Source: Pelagibius marinus (lineage in GTDB: Bacteria > Pseudomonadota > Alphaproteobacteria > Kiloniellales > Kiloniellaceae). Taken from it: 64,000 nt of DNA. Positions 28,807 to 37,866 of the stretch are shown piece by piece. Made by a program: the position numbers and the translations under genes. The DNA is taken from contig NZ_JACSDK010000015.1 of assembly GCF_014925385.1 (NCBI RefSeq), positions 186,001 to 250,000 of the forward strand, written 5' to 3'. Each line of letters begins with the position of its first letter. Position 1 is the first letter of the stretch. Below the pieces are notes generated by a model. That model was not told the origin of the DNA. It did not search any database and worked only from the letters and a program-made list of their open reading frames with translations.

Positions 28807-30240
28807 CTAACTCGGCAGCGGCAGGTCGCGGGCTTTCAGCACCTTCTTCTGGCGCTTTTCCAGCTGCTTGACGTCGAAGTCGCGGATCAGGTCGTGGAAC
28901 ATCTGGTGCCAGTTGATCTCGGCGTCCAGGTGCATGAAGACCGAGCCGAGGCCGACAGCGGCGCGGTCCATGAGCACGAACTCGCGCGGCGGCTTCACGC
29001 CGCCCAGGCGGCGCAGTTCCCTGTGCACCTCGCCGGCTACCTTGGCGCCGTAGAGGCTGCCCTGCTCGCCCATGATCTTCTGCGGCTTGTCCTCCAGCAG
29101 CGGGGCGTAGAGAAACGCCGCCCAGAGATTGAGCGCCGCCAGCAGGTCCTTTGACAGGTCGGTGAAGCCCCAGGTGCGGTAGGCCTCCACCGCAAGCTCC
29201 GGGTCGTCGCGCTCCAGCGCGAAGTAAAGGTCGATGACGCCCTTGACGAACTTCGGCGGGAAGACGCGGATGCAGCCGAAGTCCAGCAGGTTCACCGTGC
29301 CGTCCTCGCGGATGGTGTAGTTGCCCAGGTGCGGGTCGCCGTGGATGATGCCGAAGAAATAGAACGGCACGTACCAGCAGCGGAACATGTTCATGGCGAC
29401 GGCGTTGCGCTGCTCCACCGAGACCTCGCCCTTCACGAAGTCGAGCAGCGGGCGGCCTTCCAGCCAGGTCATGGTCAGCAGGCGCTTGGTCGAGAGCTCC
29501 GGCAGCAGGTCGGCCACGTGCACGCCCTTCTCGTCGCGCAGCATGTCCTGGTAGAGCTGCATGTGGCGGCCTTCGCGCTCGTAGTCCAGCTCCTCGCGCA
29601 GGCGCTCCGACAGCTCGTGGTAGATGTTCGAGGGGTCGATGGCGCGGTCATAGCGCCGGTAGATGCCGAAGAGGATCTTCAGCTGCTGCAGGTCGGCCTC
29701 CACGGCCGAGAGCATGTCCGGGTACTGCAGCTTGCAGGCCAGGAGACGGCCGTCCAGGGCGACGGCGCGGTGCACCTGCCCCAGGGAGGCCGCGGCCGCG
29801 GCCTCGCGCTCGAAAGACGTGAACTTCTTCTCCCAGTCCGCGCCCAGCTCGCTGCGCATGCGCCGCTTGACGAAGGGCCAGCCCATGGAGGGCGCGTTGG
29901 ACTGCAACTGGCGCAGCTCCTCGGCGTATTCGCGCGGCAGGGCGTCGGGGATGGTGGCGAGAATCTGCGCCGCCTTCATCAGCGGTCCCTTGAGGCCGCC
30001 CAGCGCCGCCTTCAGCTCCGAGGAATGCTTGCCGCGGTCGAGACCCATCCCGAGATAGCGGGCGCCCACCACCTGGGCGGCGAGGCCGCCGACGGAGCTG
30101 CCGACCTTGGCGTAGCGACGCACCCGGCCGGAAAGGCGCGAGTCCTCCGCGCCGAAGTCCTCGCCGGCCTCACCGTCCGTCTCGGGGCTGTCGGCCTCGG
30201 TTTCTTCGATGTCCTGCTCTTGGCTTTCGTGCTTGGGCAT
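28807..30240 (-). CDS. ABC1/UbiB-family atypical kinase
   Basis: The 477-residue protein has an acidic N-terminus, an ABC1-type N-lobe (LGGLKGPLMKAAQILATIPD), an Ala-rich nucleotide loop (AAAAASLGQVHRA, 147-159), the ATP lysine Lys170 (LLACKLQYP), HGDPHLGN (300-307) and DFG (320-322). Family members support ubiquinone biosynthesis or other isoprenoid lipid handling. The family's KxGQ motif reads KAAQ here (89-92), with Ala in place of Gly. It is convergent with the upstream orphan (10-nt gap), and follows phaC by 50 nt on the same strand. Confidence 0.88.
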   Translation of the reverse strand: MPKHESQEQDIEETEADSPETDGEAGEDFGAEDSRLSGRVRRYAKVGSSVGGLAAQVVGARYLGMGLDRGKHSSELKAALGGLKGPLMKAAQILATIPDALPREYAEELRQLQSNAPSMGWPFVKRRMRSELGADWEKKFTSFEREAAAAASLGQVHRAVALDGRLLACKLQYPDMLSAVEADLQQLKILFGIYRRYDRAIDPSNIYHELSERLREELDYEREGRHMQLYQDMLRDEKGVHVADLLPELSTKRLLTMTWLEGRPLLDFVKGEVSVEQRNAVAMNMFRCWYVPFYFFGIIHGDPHLGNYTIREDGTVNLLDFGCIRVFPPKFVKGVIDLYFALERDDPELAVEAYRTWGFTDLSKDLLAALNLWAAFLYAPLLEDKPQKIMGEQGSLYGAKVAGEVHRELRRLGGVKPPREFVLMDRAAVGLGSVFMHLDAEINWHQMFHDLIRDFDVKQLEKRQKKVLKARDLPLPS

Positions 30241-30290
30241 GCCCTAGAAGGTGGGCGCGCCGGCCCCGGAAGTCCAGGGCCCTCAGCGTG

Positions 30291-32180
30291 TCAGGGCTGC
30301 AGCACGTAGCGGCCGGGGGCGGCCTCCAGCGCCGGATAGCCGGCCTCGGCCTTGCCCATCTGCGGCGGATCGACCGGCGCTCCCGAGTTTTTCGCCAGCC
30401 AGGCCTGCCACTCCGGCCACCAGGAGCCCTTGTGCACCGGCGCCGACTCGCGCCAGCGGTCGGGGTCGATGTAGCCCTCGTGGTCGCGCAGCCGGGCGGT
30501 CTGGTAGATGCGGCGCGGATGGCCCGGCGGGGTCACGATGCCGGCGTTGTGGCCGCCGCTGGTCAGCAGGAAGGTCACCTCGGTGTCGGTCAGCAGCACG
30601 ATCTTGTAGACCGAGCGCCAGGGGGCGACGTGATCCTTGGCGGTGCCGACCGCGAAGATCGGCTGGCGGATATCTGTCAGAGCCACCGGCCGCCCTTCCA
30701 CCTCGAAGCGGCCCTCGGCCAGATCGTTGTTGAGGAAGAGGCGGCGCAGGTATTCCGAATGCATCCGGTAGGGCATGCGCGTTGCATCGGCGTTCCAGGC
30801 CATGAGGTCGGTCTGGTTGCTGCGCCGGCCCAGGTAATAGTCGTGGATCAGGCGCGACCAGATGAGGTCGTTGGAGCGCAAGAGCTGGAAGGCGCCGGCC
30901 ATCTGCGTGGTGTCCAGATAGCCCTGCGACCACATGATGTCTTCCAGGTAGGTGAGCTGGCTCTCGTCGATGAAGAGCATCAGCTCGCCGGCCTCGGTGA
31001 AGTCGGTCTGCGCGGCCAGCAGGGTCACTGTCTTCAGGCGGTCGTCCTTGTCGCGCGCCATGGCCGCCGCGGCGATGGACAGCAGCGTGCCGCCCAGGCA
31101 GTAGCCCGCGGCGTGGACCTTGTGGTCGGGCACGATGGCGCCAACCGCGTCGAGCGCCGCCATGACGCCCAGGCGCCGGTAGTCGTCCATGTCCAGGTCG
31201 CGGTCCTCGGCGCCGGGGTTCTTCCAGGAGATCGCGAAGACCGTGTGGCCCTGGGAGACCAGGAAGCGGATCAGCGAATTCTCCGGCGAGAGATCGAGGA
31301 TGTAGTATTTCATGATCCAGGCCGGGACAATCAGCACCGGCTCCGGATGCACCTGCCCGCTCTGCGGACTGTACTGAATCAGCTCGATCAGCTCGTTGCG
31401 GTAGACGACCCGCCCCGGCGTCACCGCCAGCTCCTTGCCAGGACGGAAGTTCTCCGTGCCCGCCGGGCCGCGCCCGGTGAGGCGCCGTTCCATGTCCTCC
31501 AGGGCGTTCAGCCAGCCCTGGTAGAGGTTGGCGCCGCCCTGCTCCAGGGTCTCGCGCAGCAGCAGCGGGTTGGTCGGCACATAGTTGGAGGGCGAGAAGA
31601 CGTCCAGCAGCTGGCGCGTGGCGAAGGACACCACCGCCTCGTGGTGCTTGGAGACGCCGCGCACGCCGGTGGTGGCCTGCTGCCACCACTTCTGGGTCAG
31701 CAGGAAGCCCTGGGCGATCATGTCGAAGGGCGGCTGGCACCAGGCTTCGTCCTGGAAGCGCTTGTCGCCGTGCTCCGGCTGGATGCAGGGCTCGCAGGCC
31801 TGGCCGCTGGCCGTCCGCGCCGCGCTCAGGGCCAGACGCACCATTTCGGACCAGGCCTCCTGCATGAGCTGCGCCTGCTTGCCGGGCGCCCCGGCCAAGT
31901 GCATCCACCAGTCGGTGTAGGCCAGGCCGAGGGCCGCCGGCGAGATCCCCGCCGTCATCCGGGCCAGGCCCGCGTGCAGCATGCGGTCCAGGGCGTCGCC
32001 GCCCAGCACGCCGGGCAGCGGCGGCGGGCTGGGCGCCACCTCGACGCCGGTCTGGTGCCCGGCCACGTCCGGCAGGCGCGCGAGATCCGGCGCTTCGGTC
32101 GGCGTATCCGGCACACAAGGCCCCGGCAGGGCCTTGCCGCCCTCGGCGGCCAGTTTCAGGGAAGGTTTCTTCGCCGCCAT
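30291..32180 (-). CDS. phaC: Class I poly(3-hydroxyalkanoate) synthase
   Basis: A 629-residue PhaC with the lipase-like box GYCLGG (catalytic Cys361), Asp516 in DHVAPW and His544 in GGHNAGIV. The N-terminal half includes PPFDMIAQGFLLTQKWW and SPSNYVPTNPLLL, and the core has PAWIMKYYILDLSPENSL and NSLIRF, all typical of class I. It polymerises (R)-3-hydroxyacyl-CoA into storage granules. No phaA, phaB, phasin or phaR gene is in the window. A GGAGG-like signal precedes the ATG. Confidence 0.95.
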   Translation of the reverse strand: MAAKKPSLKLAAEGGKALPGPCVPDTPTEAPDLARLPDVAGHQTGVEVAPSPPPLPGVLGGDALDRMLHAGLARMTAGISPAALGLAYTDWWMHLAGAPGKQAQLMQEAWSEMVRLALSAARTASGQACEPCIQPEHGDKRFQDEAWCQPPFDMIAQGFLLTQKWWQQATTGVRGVSKHHEAVVSFATRQLLDVFSPSNYVPTNPLLLRETLEQGGANLYQGWLNALEDMERRLTGRGPAGTENFRPGKELAVTPGRVVYRNELIELIQYSPQSGQVHPEPVLIVPAWIMKYYILDLSPENSLIRFLVSQGHTVFAISWKNPGAEDRDLDMDDYRRLGVMAALDAVGAIVPDHKVHAAGYCLGGTLLSIAAAAMARDKDDRLKTVTLLAAQTDFTEAGELMLFIDESQLTYLEDIMWSQGYLDTTQMAGAFQLLRSNDLIWSRLIHDYYLGRRSNQTDLMAWNADATRMPYRMHSEYLRRLFLNNDLAEGRFEVEGRPVALTDIRQPIFAVGTAKDHVAPWRSVYKIVLLTDTEVTFLLTSGGHNAGIVTPPGHPRRIYQTARLRDHEGYIDPDRWRESAPVHKGSWWPEWQAWLAKNSGAPVDPPQMGKAEAGYPALEAAPGRYVLQP

Positions 32181-32303
32181 GGCGGCCTCCTAAGCACAGA
32201 AAGCAGGATGCCCGATAGTCGGCTCCGGGCCTAGTTTAGGGACAGTAGATGGCAATACTGCGACCGGCTCCTTGAGCCAGATCACTTCAACCGAGCACCG
32301 GCT

Positions 32304-32321
32304 CCGTTCGCACACGAACGG
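32304..32321 (-). terminator. Possible terminator hairpin after the oligoendopeptidase gene
   Basis: CCGTTCG-CACA-CGAACGG is a perfect 7-bp stem with a 4-nt loop, beginning 10 nt past the stop of the minus-strand peptidase gene. There is no clear U-run, so it is at best a weak or factor-assisted terminator, or an mRNA 3'-end stabiliser. Confidence 0.4.
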
Positions 32322-32330
32322 GTCGCCGGC

Positions 32331-34121
32331 CTAGTCCATCGCTTCCAGTTCGCCGATGAAGCGCTCGACGAGCTGCAGGCCCCGCGCCCAGAAGGCCGGA
32401 TCGGAAGCATCGAGCCCGAAGGGGGCCAGCAGTTCCTTGTGGCGCTTGCTGCCGCCGGCGCGCAGCATGTCCAGGTACTTCTCCGCGAAGCCCGCCGCAG
32501 CGCCCTCGTAGACCGCATAGAGCGAGTTCACCAGGCAGTCGCCGAAGGCATAGGCGTAGACGTAGAACGGCACGTGGATGAAGTGCGGGATGTAGGCCCA
32601 GTAGTTGCGATAGTCGTCGTCGAAGGCGATGGCCGGGCCGAGGCTCGACTTCTGTGTCTCCAGCCAGATCTCCCCCAGGCGCTCGGGCAGCAGTTCGCCG
32701 GAGCGGCGCTCGTCGTGCACCCGGGTTTCGAACTCGTGCATGGCGATCTGCCGCACCACGGTGTTGAGCATGTCCTCCACCTTGGAGGCCAGCATGACCT
32801 TGCGCAGCTTGGGGTCGGTCTCGGCCCTCAGCATGGACTGGAAGGTCAGCATCTCGCCGAAGACCGAGGCGGTCTCGGCCAGGGTCAGCGGCGTGTCCGC
32901 CATCAGGTGACCCTGCGGGCCGGCCAGCACCTGGTGGACGCCGTGGCCCAGCTCGTGGGCCAGGGTCATGACGTCGCGCGCGCGGCCCTGGTAGTTCAGC
33001 AGCAGATAGGGATGCGCCGAGGGCACCGTGGGGTGGGCGAAGGCGCCCGGCGCCTTGCCCGGGCGCACGGGGGCGTCGATCCACGACTTCTCGAAGAACT
33101 GCTTGCCGATGGCCGCCAGGGCCGGCGAGAAGTCGTTGTAGGCGTCCAGCACCAGGCGCTGCGCATCCTGCCAGGGGATGATCCGGTCGTCGTCGTCGGG
33201 CAGCGGCGCGTTGCGGTCCCAGTAGGGCAGCGTGTCGCCGCCGAACCACTTGGCCTTCAGCGCGTAGTAGCGGTGCGAGAGCCGCGGATAGGCCTCGTGG
33301 ACCGAGCCGACCAGGGCGTCGACCACTTCGTCCTCGACGAAGTTCGCCAGGTTGCGCGAGGACACCGGGCGCGGGAATTTGCGCCACTTGTCCTCGATCT
33401 CCTTGTCCTTGGACAGGGTGTTGGTGATCAGCGCGAAGACGCGGGCGTTGTCGCCGAGCACCTTGCCCAGGGACTTCGCCGCTTCGCGCCGCGCCGCCGG
33501 CTCGCGTTCGGTCAGCCGGTTGAGGATCTCGGCGGAGGTGAGCTGCTCGTCCTGAAAGGGAAAGCGCAGGCCAGCCATGGTCTCGTCGAAGAGACGCGTC
33601 CAAGCGGCGCGCCCGGCCACGTACTTCTCGTGCAGCAGGCGCTCCATCTCGTCGGAGAGTTGGTGCGGGCGCATGGCGCGCAGGTCGCGCAGCCAGGGCG
33701 CATAGCGGCCCAGTTCCGGCGACCTCAACTTCTCCTTCAGCTCCGCCTCGTCGATGCGGTTCAGTTCCAGGGTGAAGAAAACCAGCTCGGTGGATACCGC
33801 CGTGCAGCGCTCCTGCATCGACTGGAAGAATCGCCCGATCTTGGGATCGCTCATGTCGCCGGAGTAGACCAGCTGCGCGAAGCTCATGACCCGGCCCAGG
33901 GTTTCCTGGATCGCCTCGTAGTCGGCAATGGCTGCGCCCAGCGCGGCCCCGTCCAGACCGGCCAGCTTGCCGGCGTGGCGCGCGTGGAAAGCCTTGGCCT
34001 GCTCGGCGGCGTTCTCCAGATCGGCCTGAAGCGCCGGGGAGTCGAGGTCGGCGTAGAGGTCCGCCAGGTTCCAGGCGGGCAACTCGCCCAGGTTTTCGTC
34101 GGTCACGGATTTCAGGTTCAA
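32331..34121 (-). CDS. pepF: M3-family oligoendopeptidase F
   Basis: A 596-residue zinc metallopeptidase with the thimet-type motif HELGH (389-393) in TLAHELGHGVHQVLAG and a downstream glutamate ligand region (LAETASVFGEML). No signal peptide, so cytoplasmic. It cleaves short peptides, likely in peptide recycling. The start MNLKSVTDENLG is at the normal distance for the family. The gene is divergent from the acyl-CoA synthetase with a 233-bp shared region. Confidence 0.93.
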   Translation of the reverse strand: MNLKSVTDENLGELPAWNLADLYADLDSPALQADLENAAEQAKAFHARHAGKLAGLDGAALGAAIADYEAIQETLGRVMSFAQLVYSGDMSDPKIGRFFQSMQERCTAVSTELVFFTLELNRIDEAELKEKLRSPELGRYAPWLRDLRAMRPHQLSDEMERLLHEKYVAGRAAWTRLFDETMAGLRFPFQDEQLTSAEILNRLTEREPAARREAAKSLGKVLGDNARVFALITNTLSKDKEIEDKWRKFPRPVSSRNLANFVEDEVVDALVGSVHEAYPRLSHRYYALKAKWFGGDTLPYWDRNAPLPDDDDRIIPWQDAQRLVLDAYNDFSPALAAIGKQFFEKSWIDAPVRPGKAPGAFAHPTVPSAHPYLLLNYQGRARDVMTLAHELGHGVHQVLAGPQGHLMADTPLTLAETASVFGEMLTFQSMLRAETDPKLRKVMLASKVEDMLNTVVRQIAMHEFETRVHDERRSGELLPERLGEIWLETQKSSLGPAIAFDDDYRNYWAYIPHFIHVPFYVYAYAFGDCLVNSLYAVYEGAAAGFAEKYLDMLRAGGSKRHKELLAPFGLDASDPAFWARGLQLVERFIGELEAMD

Positions 34122-34301
34122 GAACGCACCTTCAGGTCTGCTCGCTGGGCTGTCGGCCGGTCCAACATTCGCAGGAAAAGGTTAAGATGCGGGCCAGACC
34201 GTCTTGACCCTCTGCGATATAGGCCGCAAATACTGGATCGCCAAGAGCAAAGCCGCGCCGCCCGGGGCATATCGCCGCGACATCGAGACGCAGTAATCGG
34301 C

Positions 34302-34339
34302 GGTTCCGGACCAGAATCCCGCTCAGGGAATCCGGAACC
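34302..34339 (+). promoter_or_regulatory. Long inverted repeat in the acyl-CoA synthetase leader
   Basis: GGTTCCGG (34302-34309) and CCGGAACC (34332-34339) are perfect 8-bp arms. A nested TCCC/GGGA stem with loop GCTCA lies inside. The element ends 15 nt before the ATG, and the ribosome-binding sequence AGGGGAGAAG follows directly. It could be an operator or an mRNA hairpin that gates translation. Confidence 0.5.
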
Positions 34340-34354
34340 ACAAGGGGAGAAGTT

Positions 34355-36139
34355 ATGGATTTTGAGGCCTGCCGTTCGCTGACCACGGTGTTTTTCGACC
34401 AGGCAGCGAAGCGGCGTGACGCGCCTTTTCTCTGGCACAAAGAAGACGGCCGCTTCCGCCCGCAGAGCTGGGGCGAGATCGCCGAGCAGGTGGGCGCCCT
34501 GTCGCGCGGCCTGCGCGCGCTGGGCCTGCAGCCGGGCGACCGGGTGGTCCTGGTGGCCGAGAACCGCCCGGAATGGCTGATCGCCGACCTGGCCATCATG
34601 GCCGCCGGCGCGATCACGGTGCCGGCCTATACCACCTCCCTGGCGAGCGACCACCGCCACGTGCTGACCGACAGCGGCGCCGTCGGCGCCATCGTCTCGA
34701 CCCGCGCGCTGGCCGAGCGGCTGCTGCCCGCGGTACTGGACGCGGCGAACTGCAAGTGGGTGGTGGGCATGGAAGACCTGCGCCGCGCCCAGGCCGGGGC
34801 CGTGCCGCTGCACCTCTGGGAAGAACTGCTGGCCCAGGGCCGCGAGCAGCCCGACGACGTGGCCGAGGTGGCCGGGCGCGCCGAGCGCGGCGACACCGCC
34901 TGCATCATCTACACCTCCGGCACCGGCGGGGTGCCGCGCGGCGTGATGCTCAGCCACGGCGCCATCCTCTGCAATTGCATGGGGGCCTACAAGGTGCTGG
35001 AGCGCCTGGGCCTGGGGCGCGAAGTCTTCCTGTCGTTCCTGCCGCTGTCGCACTCCTACGAGCACACCGCCGGACAGTTCTTCCCCATCACCATCGGCGC
35101 CGAGATCTACTACGCCGAGGGCATCGAGCATCTGCAGAAGAACCTGGCCGAAGCACGGCCCACCATCATGACCGCCGTGCCGCGCCTCTACGAGACGATG
35201 CATCTGCGCATGCGCCGTCGGATCGACAAGGAAGGCGGCCTCAGCGCCAAGCTGTTCTACAAGGCTGTCGAGCTGGGCCAGAAACGCTATCTCGACCCCA
35301 AGAGCCTGACCCTGTGGGAACGCCTGCAGGACCTGGCGCTGGAGCGCCTGGTGCGCGACAAGGTCCGCAAGCGCTTCGGCGGGCGCATCAAGGCCATCGT
35401 CTCCGGCGGCGCCGCCTTGAACTACGACATCGGCCTGTTCTTCACCGCCCTCGGCCTGCCGATCCTGCAGGGCTACGGGCAGACCGAGACAGCGCCGGTG
35501 GTCTCCGTCAATACGCCCTGGAACGTGAAGCTGGAGACCGTCGGCCCGCCCTTCGAGGGCGTTGAGGTGAGGATCGCCGAGGACGGCGAGATCCTGGTGC
35601 GCGGCGAGCTGGTGATGACCGGCTACTGGAACGACGAGGATGCCACCTATCAGGCGCTGCAGGACGGCTGGCTGCACACGGGCGACATCGGCGAGTTCGA
35701 CGAGGACGGCTACCTGAAGATCACCGACCGCAAGAAGGACATCATCGTCTTTTCCGGCGGCGACAACGTCTCGCCGGCCCGGGTCGAGGGATTCCTCACC
35801 CTGCAGCGCGAGATCCAGCAGGCCATGGTCTTCGGGGACAAGCACCCCCACCTGGTGGCGCTGCTGGTGCCCGACGAGGAGTTCACGGCCCAGTGGTGCC
35901 GCAGCAACGGCAAGAAGCGGGACCCCCACGCCCTGCGGGAGGACCCGGACTTCCGCGCCGCCCTATCGGAAGTGGTAGACCGGGTGAACGCCTCCCTCTC
36001 CTCCCTGGAAAAGGTGCGCCGATTCGCGGTGCTCGCCGAGCCCTTCTCGGTGGAGAACGGCATGATGACGCCGACCATGAAAATCCGCCGCCACAAGATC
36101 AACGACGCCTATGGCGAGGTGTTGGAGAGCCTGTATTAG
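34355..36139 (+). CDS. Long-chain fatty-acid/AMP-dependent acyl-CoA synthetase
   Basis: The 594-residue protein is a member of the ANL superfamily. It has the P-loop IIYTSGTGGVPRGVMLSH, SFLPLSHSYEH, LQGYGQTETAPV, GELVMTGYWND, DGWLHTGDIG and ITDRKKDIIVFSGGDNVSP, with the expected C-terminal domain. It activates fatty acids to acyl-CoA through acyl-AMP, at the membrane inner face. The length and LSHSYEH pattern resemble the FAA1/FadD15 branch rather than E. coli FadD. The strong ribosome-binding site fixes the start. Confidence 0.93.
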   Translation: MDFEACRSLTTVFFDQAAKRRDAPFLWHKEDGRFRPQSWGEIAEQVGALSRGLRALGLQPGDRVVLVAENRPEWLIADLAIMAAGAITVPAYTTSLASDHRHVLTDSGAVGAIVSTRALAERLLPAVLDAANCKWVVGMEDLRRAQAGAVPLHLWEELLAQGREQPDDVAEVAGRAERGDTACIIYTSGTGGVPRGVMLSHGAILCNCMGAYKVLERLGLGREVFLSFLPLSHSYEHTAGQFFPITIGAEIYYAEGIEHLQKNLAEARPTIMTAVPRLYETMHLRMRRRIDKEGGLSAKLFYKAVELGQKRYLDPKSLTLWERLQDLALERLVRDKVRKRFGGRIKAIVSGGAALNYDIGLFFTALGLPILQGYGQTETAPVVSVNTPWNVKLETVGPPFEGVEVRIAEDGEILVRGELVMTGYWNDEDATYQALQDGWLHTGDIGEFDEDGYLKITDRKKDIIVFSGGDNVSPARVEGFLTLQREIQQAMVFGDKHPHLVALLVPDEEFTAQWCRSNGKKRDPHALREDPDFRAALSEVVDRVNASLSSLEKVRRFAVLAEPFSVENGMMTPTMKIRRHKINDAYGEVLESLY

Positions 36140-36215
36140 CGCCTGGTAAATAGCGCGCTGCGCGGACGAGCCCCGGCATAGGCCCGCCAAAGTTGCCGCC
36201 GTCACCGATGTGAAC

Positions 36216-36235
36216 CTTGCCCTCAAGGGCGTTTT
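36216..36235 (+). terminator. Weak terminator-like hairpin after the acyl-CoA synthetase gene
   Basis: GCCC-TCAA-GGGC followed by GTTTT lies about 80 nt past the stop codon. The stem is short, so support is weak. Confidence 0.3.
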
Positions 36236-36286
36236 CGGCGAGAATCGCGCGAGTTTAGGTCATTTCTGGTTCGGGGGAATCCTAAG

Positions 36287-36808
36287 GTGATGAAACGCTT
36301 GGCGCTCTTGAGTGCGCTGCTTTGCGCTGTTCTGTTGACCACCAGTGAACGCGCGGCGGCACAGGTCGCCCTCAACGAGACGCCCGCAGTGATCAGCGGC
36401 GGCGTCGGCTGGTACGACATCGTCCAGCAGGACGACCAGGCGGTGGATTTCCGCCTGGAGTACCGCCACGGCGAGGATTTCCTCTGGCTGAAGCCCTGGG
36501 GCGGCATCGAAGCGACATCGGACGGCAGCGTCTGGGGCGGCATCGGCGTGCTGATGGACATCACCTTCTTCGACACCGTGGTGCTGACCGGCAGCATCGC
36601 GCCCGGCCTCTACGAGGACGGCGACGGCAAGGACCTGGGCAGCGTCTTCGAGATCCGCAGCCAGGTGGAGCTCGGCTACCAGTTCGAGAACCAGTCACGC
36701 CTCGCCGTCTCCTTCAGCCACACCTCCAACGCCAGCGTCGCCGACGACAACCCGGGCGTCGAGGTGCTGAACCTCTACTACCACCTGCCGCTGGACGTGC
36801 TGTTCTAG
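36287..36808 (+). CDS. PagL-like lipid A 3-O-deacylase (acyloxyacyl hydrolase)
   Basis: The 173-residue precursor starts with a signal peptide (LALLSALLCAVLLTT, ERAAAQ) and continues as an outer-membrane beta-barrel with alternating aromatic strands. A PagL-type catalytic set is visible: His145 and Ser147 in FSHTSNA, then NPGVEVL with Glu159. The His-x-Ser pair and the 12-residue Ser-to-Glu spacing match the PagL triad. It would remove the 3-O acyl chain from lipid A, altering outer-membrane permeability and immune recognition. The C-terminal residue is Phe, usual for barrel proteins. Confidence 0.82.
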   Translation: MMKRLALLSALLCAVLLTTSERAAAQVALNETPAVISGGVGWYDIVQQDDQAVDFRLEYRHGEDFLWLKPWGGIEATSDGSVWGGIGVLMDITFFDTVVLTGSIAPGLYEDGDGKDLGSVFEIRSQVELGYQFENQSRLAVSFSHTSNASVADDNPGVEVLNLYYHLPLDVLF

Positions 36809-36956
36809 ACTCCTTGAAGTCGCCCGCCGGGGCGATTACCTGGAACCCGCAGAAAAGGCGGTTTCGAGCAGCCAAATCCGGCTGAATCCGTGGGACCTGC
36901 GGTTGTGTGGCCCTTCACACCCTGGGAGTCCCCCCGGCCCGCCGGGAGATCGATAG

Positions 36957-37181
36957 ATGTTCAAAGTCTTGATTCTGGTGTGTTCCACAGCCCTGGCGCC
37001 GTCCGAGTGCCAGGTCGACAGCGCCGTCAGCGTCATCAACGGCCCTGAAGCCCCGGACGCACGGCTCTGTGGCCTCAACGGCCAGGCCTATCTCGCCGGC
37101 ACCGCCCTCGCCGCCAGGCACGAAGACGAGTACGTCAAGGTCAAGTGCTCCCGCACGGCGATCGGCAAGACCGTCGGCTGA
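36957..37181 (+). CDS. Small conserved hypothetical protein
   Basis: A 74-residue protein beginning MFKVLILVCSTALAPSECQ. Pairs of cysteines (Cys9, Cys18, and CGLNGQAYL, KVKCSRT) and the pattern VINGPE resemble a small protein family seen in alphaproteobacteria whose function is not known to me. The first residues are hydrophobic, but no standard signal-peptide cleavage site is obvious. No operon partner: flanked by 148 bp upstream and 85 bp downstream gaps. Confidence 0.6.
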   Translation: MFKVLILVCSTALAPSECQVDSAVSVINGPEAPDARLCGLNGQAYLAGTALAARHEDEYVKVKCSRTAIGKTVG

Positions 37182-37266
37182 CCGGCGCCGCCCTGCTGCC
37201 TCCAAGCAAAATCAGCCTCTTTCTTGGCCCTGGGACGCTGCGCGACCGCGGCCCGGATAAGCGGCC

Positions 37267-37866
37267 ATGACGGAAGAGCGCTTCTTTCCGGCGACCGCCA
37301 TGCCGGACCGCGACTGGTGGCAGGCCCTTTGGCCCGATCCGGAAGGCGTGCTGCGCCGCCTCGGCATCCAGGCGGGCCTGACGGTTGCCGACCTCTGCTG
37401 CGGCGACGGCTATTTCACCGCCCCTCTCGCCCGCCTGGTCGAAGGCCGGGTCTACGCCGTGGATCTCGACCCCGCGATGCTGGCGCGGGCCCGCACCGAA
37501 GTCGAGCGCGCCGGCGCCTCGGTACTGGGCTGCATCGCCGCCGACGCCCGCGCAATCGCGGCGGTGCTGCCGGAAACGGTCGACTTCGTGCTGATGGCCA
37601 ACACCTTTCACGGCGTGCCGGAGCAGACCGTCCTGGCCCGCGCCGTCGCGGCGGCGATGAAGCCGGGCGGACGCTTCGCCGTGGTCAACTGGCACGCCCG
37701 GCCGCGCGAGGAGACGGCGGTCCTGGGCCAGCCGCGCGGCCCGAGGACCGAGCTGCGGATGTCGCCGGAAGACCTCCGCGCCGTGGTCGAGCCGGCCGGC
37801 TTCGTTCTGGAGAGGCTGGTCGAGCTGCCGCCCTATCACTACGGCGCGGTCTTCGGGCGGGCTTAG
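37267..37866 (+). CDS. Class I SAM-dependent methyltransferase
   Basis: A 199-residue Rossmann-fold methyltransferase with motif I VADLCCGDGYFTAPLA, VYAVDLDPAMLARA (acidic ribose-binding end of strand 2), and MANTFHGVPEQ, then FAVVNWHARPREET. The pattern fits the UbiE/type 11 group, but the substrate is unclear. The gene starts MTEERFFPATAMPDRDWWQALWPDP in pieces typical of small-molecule methylases. It stands alone. Confidence 0.85.
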   Translation: MTEERFFPATAMPDRDWWQALWPDPEGVLRRLGIQAGLTVADLCCGDGYFTAPLARLVEGRVYAVDLDPAMLARARTEVERAGASVLGCIAADARAIAAVLPETVDFVLMANTFHGVPEQTVLARAVAAAMKPGGRFAVVNWHARPREETAVLGQPRGPRTELRMSPEDLRAVVEPAGFVLERLVELPPYHYGAVFGRA

